A stretch of 7,978 bases of DNA from Streptomyces lilacinus (GTDB taxonomy: Bacteria > Actinomycetota > Actinomycetes > Streptomycetales > Streptomycetaceae), in contig KL569461.1 in NCBI GenBank assembly GCA_000715685.1, positions 1 to 7,978 of the forward strand, given 5' to 3'. Both the position numbers and the translations under genes were made by a program. The notes beneath the pieces were generated by a model, which saw only the letters and a list, made by a program, of their open reading frames with translations, had not been told where the DNA came from and searched no databases. Positions 5,958 to 7,978 of the stretch are shown here, in pieces; positions within the stretch are counted from its first letter, which is position 1; each line of letters opens with the position of its first letter.

Positions 5958-5989
5958 AAGGGGCCGACTCCTTCGGGAGTCGGCCCCTT
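5958..5989. terminator. Strong bidirectional hairpin terminator with TTCG loop
   Basis: Fourteen-base perfect arms (5958-5971 and 5976-5989) enclose a TTCG tetraloop, the most stable RNA loop type. It lies 19 bp beyond the stop codon of the minus-strand SnoaL-like gene, so it probably ends that transcript. If the integration model is right, it was originally the terminator of ychF too. Confidence 0.88.
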
Positions 5990-6008
5990 CGTCGTACCGG
6001 CGAGTGCC

Positions 6009-6545
6009 CTACGACGGCACCACCGACGAGTGGTGGTTGACGATCAACCAGTGCCGGTCGCGCAGCTCGTAGACGAACGTGTAGCGCGCGTCGACCTTGC
6101 TGACCTTGCCCTTCTTGTCCGTCAGGGTGAACTGGTACAGCCCGGTGTCGACGGCCGCGGTGGGCCCGAGCACGGTGATGTGGCGGCGCTGGATCCTGCC
6201 CTGGGGCCGCTGCTCGAGGAAGTGCTCGAAGTAGTCGACGATCTCGGCGTGCGTGGTGCGGATCTGCGCGGACACCGTCGGCAGCAGGACGGCGTCGCGC
6301 GCGTAGAGAGCCGCGACGGTACGGGCGTCCCGCGTGGCCAGCGCCGCGTTCCAGCGGTCGAAGAGGGCGGCGATCCGCCTCGGGGTGGGTCTGGCGGCGG
6401 CATGCGGGTGGGCAGCGGCGAGCTGCGCCTGTGCCGTGCTCGGGTGGGGGAACGCGCTGCCGCCTGCCGCCTGGGCCGGGCCCGCGCCGGCGAGCAGCAC
6501 CACGGCGGCGACGAGGGCTGTCCGGACGGTGCGTCTTCCTGTCAT
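6009..6545 (-). CDS. Secreted SnoaL-like / SgcJ-EcaC family protein
   Basis: This 178-residue protein is exported and has one NTF2-like cone-shaped domain of the SnoaL/DUF4440/CaMKII-association type, often labelled SgcJ/EcaC family oxidoreductase. No enzyme activity has been assigned with certainty to most members. A signal peptide is clear: basic MTGRRTVRT, hydrophobic ALVAAVVLLAGAG, and a PAQA/AG cleavage site near residue 26. A disordered Ala/His/Pro linker covers about 27-53. The domain begins at RRIAALFDRWNAALATRD (56-73) and includes VAALYARDAVLLP (77-89), EIVDYFEHFL (101-110) and the closing strands YTFVYELRDRHWLIVNHHSS (155-174), a typical NTF2-like ending. The ATG at 6545 is set by the signal peptide and by GGAGGA 3 nt upstream. 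It is divergent from the GntR-type regulator. Confidence 0.85.
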   Translation of the reverse strand: MTGRRTVRTALVAAVVLLAGAGPAQAAGGSAFPHPSTAQAQLAAAHPHAAARPTPRRIAALFDRWNAALATRDARTVAALYARDAVLLPTVSAQIRTTHAEIVDYFEHFLEQRPQGRIQRRHITVLGPTAAVDTGLYQFTLTDKKGKVSKVDARYTFVYELRDRHWLIVNHHSSVVPS

Positions 6546-6548
6546 GGG

Positions 6549-6554
6549 TCCTCC
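6549..6554 (-). promoter_or_regulatory. Shine-Dalgarno site of the SnoaL-like gene
   Basis: GGAGGA on the minus strand stands 3 nt before the ATG at 6545. It is the clearest ribosome binding site in the window and fixes that start, in contrast to the leaderless-type genes. Confidence 0.75.
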
Positions 6555-6567
6555 GGGATCCTCGGAC

Positions 6568-6587
6568 GGAATGATTCGGAATGATCA
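6568..6587. repeat. Tandem decamer GGAATGATTC/GGAATGATCA
   Basis: Two 10-bp units in direct tandem, differing only in the last two bases, lie 14-33 bp upstream of the SnoaL-like gene's ribosome binding site. They are in the expected promoter region and are AT-richer than the surroundings. They could be a regulator site for this gene or its divergent neighbour. No clear -35/-10 pair was found beside them. Confidence 0.45.
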
Positions 6588-6864
6588 AGTCCGCTTACGA
6601 GCGTCACCTCCCAACGGCGCCCGGGCACGCCGGCGACCGGCAATCGGGGGTGCGGCCCGGGTGCGGCCACGCTCCGTGTCAGGCGGCGACCGCGCAGAAG
6701 TGCGGATGTGCCTCGGGTGCGTGCTGATCGCATGTGCCGAGGGCTCGCTCGTGCGCCGTGCTGAGCTGCGCTTCGCCACTGGCCGTAAAGCGCTGGCCAG
6801 AAGTTGCGGAGCGCAACGTTCGGTTGCCAAGCTGTTGCGGACTGTCAACCCCTTGGGAGTGGAC
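6588..6864. other. Intergenic region between the SnoaL-like gene and the GntR-type gene
   Basis: No gene was found here. The regulator's reading frame stays open through this stretch, but it has no family-like sequence before its likely start. The right half contains inverted repeats: CTGGCC/GGCCAG (6779-6800) and GTTGCG-GAG-CGCAAC (6803-6817). A second GTTGCGGA is at 6834-6841. These are the likely operator and promoter region of the regulator. Confidence 0.5.
6803..6841. promoter_or_regulatory. Candidate GntR autoregulatory operator
   Basis: The inverted repeat GTTGCGGAGCGCAAC (6803-6817) is followed by a further GTTGCGGA (6834-6841), with GGTTGCC between them. The cluster ends 23 bp before the regulator's start codon. 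GntR-type repressors commonly bind such repeats next to their own gene. The repeats are seen; the binding is inferred. Confidence 0.4.
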
Positions 6865-7617
6865 GTGGCCTTCGGTGACCAGCCCGCATACCTTCGTGTG
6901 GCCGGCGATCTGCGCCAGAAAATCGTCGCGGGCGAGCTTCCGCCGCACACCCGGCTCCCCTCCCAGGCGCGCATCCGGGAGCAGTACGGAGTCTCCGACA
7001 CCGTGGCCCTGGAGGCCCGCAAGGTCCTCATGGCCGAGGGCCTGGTCGAGGGCAGGTCCGGCTCCGGAACGTACGTCCGCGAGCAGCCCGTGCCGCGCGC
7101 CGTGGTGCGTACGGGCTACCGGGGGGTGGGGGAGTCCACGCCCTTCCGGCAGGAACAGGCCAACGAGCGGGTCAAGGGCACCTGGGAGTCCCGCAGCGAG
7201 CAGGTGCCGGCCGACGGGCGGGTGGCGCGGCGGCTGCGCGTCGGGCCCGGTGACCGGGTGATGCGCACCGACTACCTCTTCCGGTCCGCGGGCGAGCCCT
7301 GCATGCTCTCGACCTCCTGGGAGCCCCTCGCGCTCACCGGGCGCACGCCCGTGATGCTGCCGGAGGAGGGGCCGCTGGCCGGGCGGGGCGTGGTGGACCG
7401 GATGGCCGCCATCGACCTGGTCGTGGACAACGTCACCGAGGAGGTCAGCGCGCGTCCCGGCCTCGCCGAGGAGACGCTGGCGCTCGGCGGCGTGCCCGGC
7501 CACTGCGTCCTGGTGGTCTCGCGGACCTACTACGCGGGCGGCTGCCCGGTCGAGACCGCCGACGTGGTGATGCTCGCCGAGCGCTACCGGGTCGCCTACC
7601 ACCTGCCGGTGAAGTAG
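6865..7617 (+). CDS. GntR-family transcriptional regulator, HutC/UTRA type
   Basis: This is a 250-residue DNA-binding regulator. The N-terminal winged helix-turn-helix (about 6-72) is canonical: PAYLRVAGDLRQKIVAGELP, then RLPSQARIREQYGVSDTVAL containing the recognition helix, then LMAEGLVEGRSGSGTYVRE as the wing. Residues from about 95 to 245 form a UTRA ligand-binding domain of the HutC type. It includes ARRLRVGPGDRVMRTDYLF, and ends with SRTYYAGGCPVETADVVML and RYRVAYHLPV. The effector cannot be inferred. A GTG at 6865 is chosen because GGGAG lies 5 nt upstream; another GTG at 6859 would overlap that site. The gene is followed by two hairpins and then an APC permease on the same strand, a plausible regulatory target. 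Confidence 0.9.
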   Translation: MAFGDQPAYLRVAGDLRQKIVAGELPPHTRLPSQARIREQYGVSDTVALEARKVLMAEGLVEGRSGSGTYVREQPVPRAVVRTGYRGVGESTPFRQEQANERVKGTWESRSEQVPADGRVARRLRVGPGDRVMRTDYLFRSAGEPCMLSTSWEPLALTGRTPVMLPEEGPLAGRGVVDRMAAIDLVVDNVTEEVSARPGLAEETLALGGVPGHCVLVVSRTYYAGGCPVETADVVMLAERYRVAYHLPVK

Positions 7618-7639
7618 CGATGAACCGCGCGTGAACCGA

Positions 7640-7669
7640 CTCCGTACTGACTCCGGAGTCAGTACGGAG
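7640..7669 (+). terminator. Terminator of the GntR-type gene (30-bp perfect palindrome)
   Basis: Two 15-base arms are exact reverse complements with no spacer, 22 bp past the stop codon, and are followed by CCCCCTT. The RNA would form a long hairpin with a few central bases unpaired. Confidence 0.8.
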
Positions 7670-7686
7670 CCCCCTTCCGGGCCCCG

Positions 7687-7708
7687 CCCGCTGGTTCGTA
7701 CCAGCGGG
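7687..7708 (+). terminator. Second hairpin in tandem
   Basis: CCCGCTGGT and ACCAGCGGG pair around a TCGT loop, 17 bp after the first hairpin. It could back up termination, or be the start of a structured leader of the next gene. No U-tract follows. Confidence 0.55.
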
Positions 7709-7888
7709 TAGGTAGCTCACGCCTTGTCCGAGTTTGTCCCGGTGTGAAGTCATGATCTCCGATGTTGCAAAACTCACAGACTCCCAGGTCAGGGCCTTTT
7801 GGCAGAAACAACTCGGCCAAATCGCCCGTACGATGGCGCGGTTTGTGTCCTGCCCGTGGGGGAGTAGAAAGCAAAGGAGATCCGGGGT
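7709..7888 (+). other. Upstream region of the second permease
   Basis: No well-supported gene was found. The stretch is less GC-rich than its surroundings and holds an inverted repeat TTTGGC/GCCAAA (7798-7803 and 7816-7821). A possible -10 TACGAT (7829-7834) has no matching -35. A TTGCAA palindrome (7764-7769) extends a GTTGC half-site like those upstream of the GntR-type gene. It probably contains the permease promoter and a leader of roughly 50 nt. Confidence 0.5.
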
Positions 7889-7978
7889 TTGAGCACCGAA
7901 CAGGGTTCCCACTCGAATTACCGCCGGACCCTCGGCACGACGGCGCTGACCGCCGTCGGCCTCGGGTCGATCATCGGC
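7889..7978 (+). CDS. APC-family amino-acid permease, N-terminal fragment
   Basis: Only the first 30 codons are inside the window. The peptide starts MSTEQGSHSNYRRTLG and continues into TALTAVGLGSIIG. This is the N-terminal tail and the glycine-rich first half of transmembrane helix 1 (GxGSIIG-type) found in APC permeases. The start is TTG, supported by AAAGGAGA with its GGAG 9 nt upstream. It follows the GntR-type regulator on the same strand after hairpins. Its first helix is unlike that of the permease at the left end, so the two are not recent duplicates. The substrate is unknown. Confidence 0.75.
   Translation, partial: MSTEQGSHSNYRRTLGTTALTAVGLGSIIG

Noticed and set aside
6334..6864. 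177-codon N-terminal extension of the GntR-type protein
   Set aside because: It runs antisense to the SnoaL-like gene and then through the intergenic region. The winged-helix domain starts right after 6865, where there is a ribosome binding site.
37..7978. The two APC permeases as duplicate copies or ends of a transposed unit
   Set aside because: Their N-terminal and first-helix sequences differ clearly, and no flanking repeats link them. The family is simply abundant in streptomycetes.

Overview
This window looks like core chromosome of a Streptomyces or a close relative. The DNA is very GC-rich, third codon positions are strongly G/C, GTG and TTG starts are common, and the block ispH, ppgK, DUF6542-type membrane protein, ychF is one I recognise from streptomycete chromosomes. 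No RNA gene, CRISPR array or transposase was found.

Layout, left to right. (1) A complete APC-family amino-acid permease on the minus strand (37-1416), divergent from (2) ispH on the plus strand (1492-2511), the last enzyme of the MEP isoprenoid pathway, followed closely by (3) ppgK, a polyphosphate glucokinase (2541-3299). (4) A small membrane protein on the minus strand (3202-3795) overlaps the ppgK 3' end tail to tail. (5) ychF, the OLA1/YchF ATPase (3983-5071). (6) A two-gene toxin-antitoxin operon on the minus strand: a Phd/YefM-type antitoxin (5462-5731) and a RelE-type toxin (5206-5469). (7) A secreted SnoaL/SgcJ-EcaC-type protein on the minus strand (6009-6545). (8) A GntR/HutC-type regulator on the plus strand (6865-7617), followed by tandem hairpins. 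(9) The first 30 codons of a second APC permease (7889 to the window edge).

The most interesting part is 5053-5923. The last 19 bp of ychF recur at 5905-5923 with only three differences, all synonymous if read as the same peptide tail (F-R-F-N-V-stop), and the final 9 bp are identical. Each copy is followed by a similar strong hairpin terminator. Between the copies sit the toxin-antitoxin operon and, near both edges, tandem GTGCTGGAT repeats, including a 24-bp pair matching at 23 positions. This resembles the attL/attR layout of a small element integrated by a tyrosine recombinase into the 3' end of ychF: core, arm-type repeats on both sides, no integrase left. That reading is inference; the repeats themselves are directly visible.

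A second theme is start-site structure. Four or five of the nine genes have a TAnnnT-like -10 box ending 6-7 nt before the start codon and no Shine-Dalgarno sequence, as expected of leaderless mRNAs. The antitoxin promoter also has a TGTGTACACA palindrome over its -35 region. It contains the TGTACA core known from YefM operators, which points to autoregulation.
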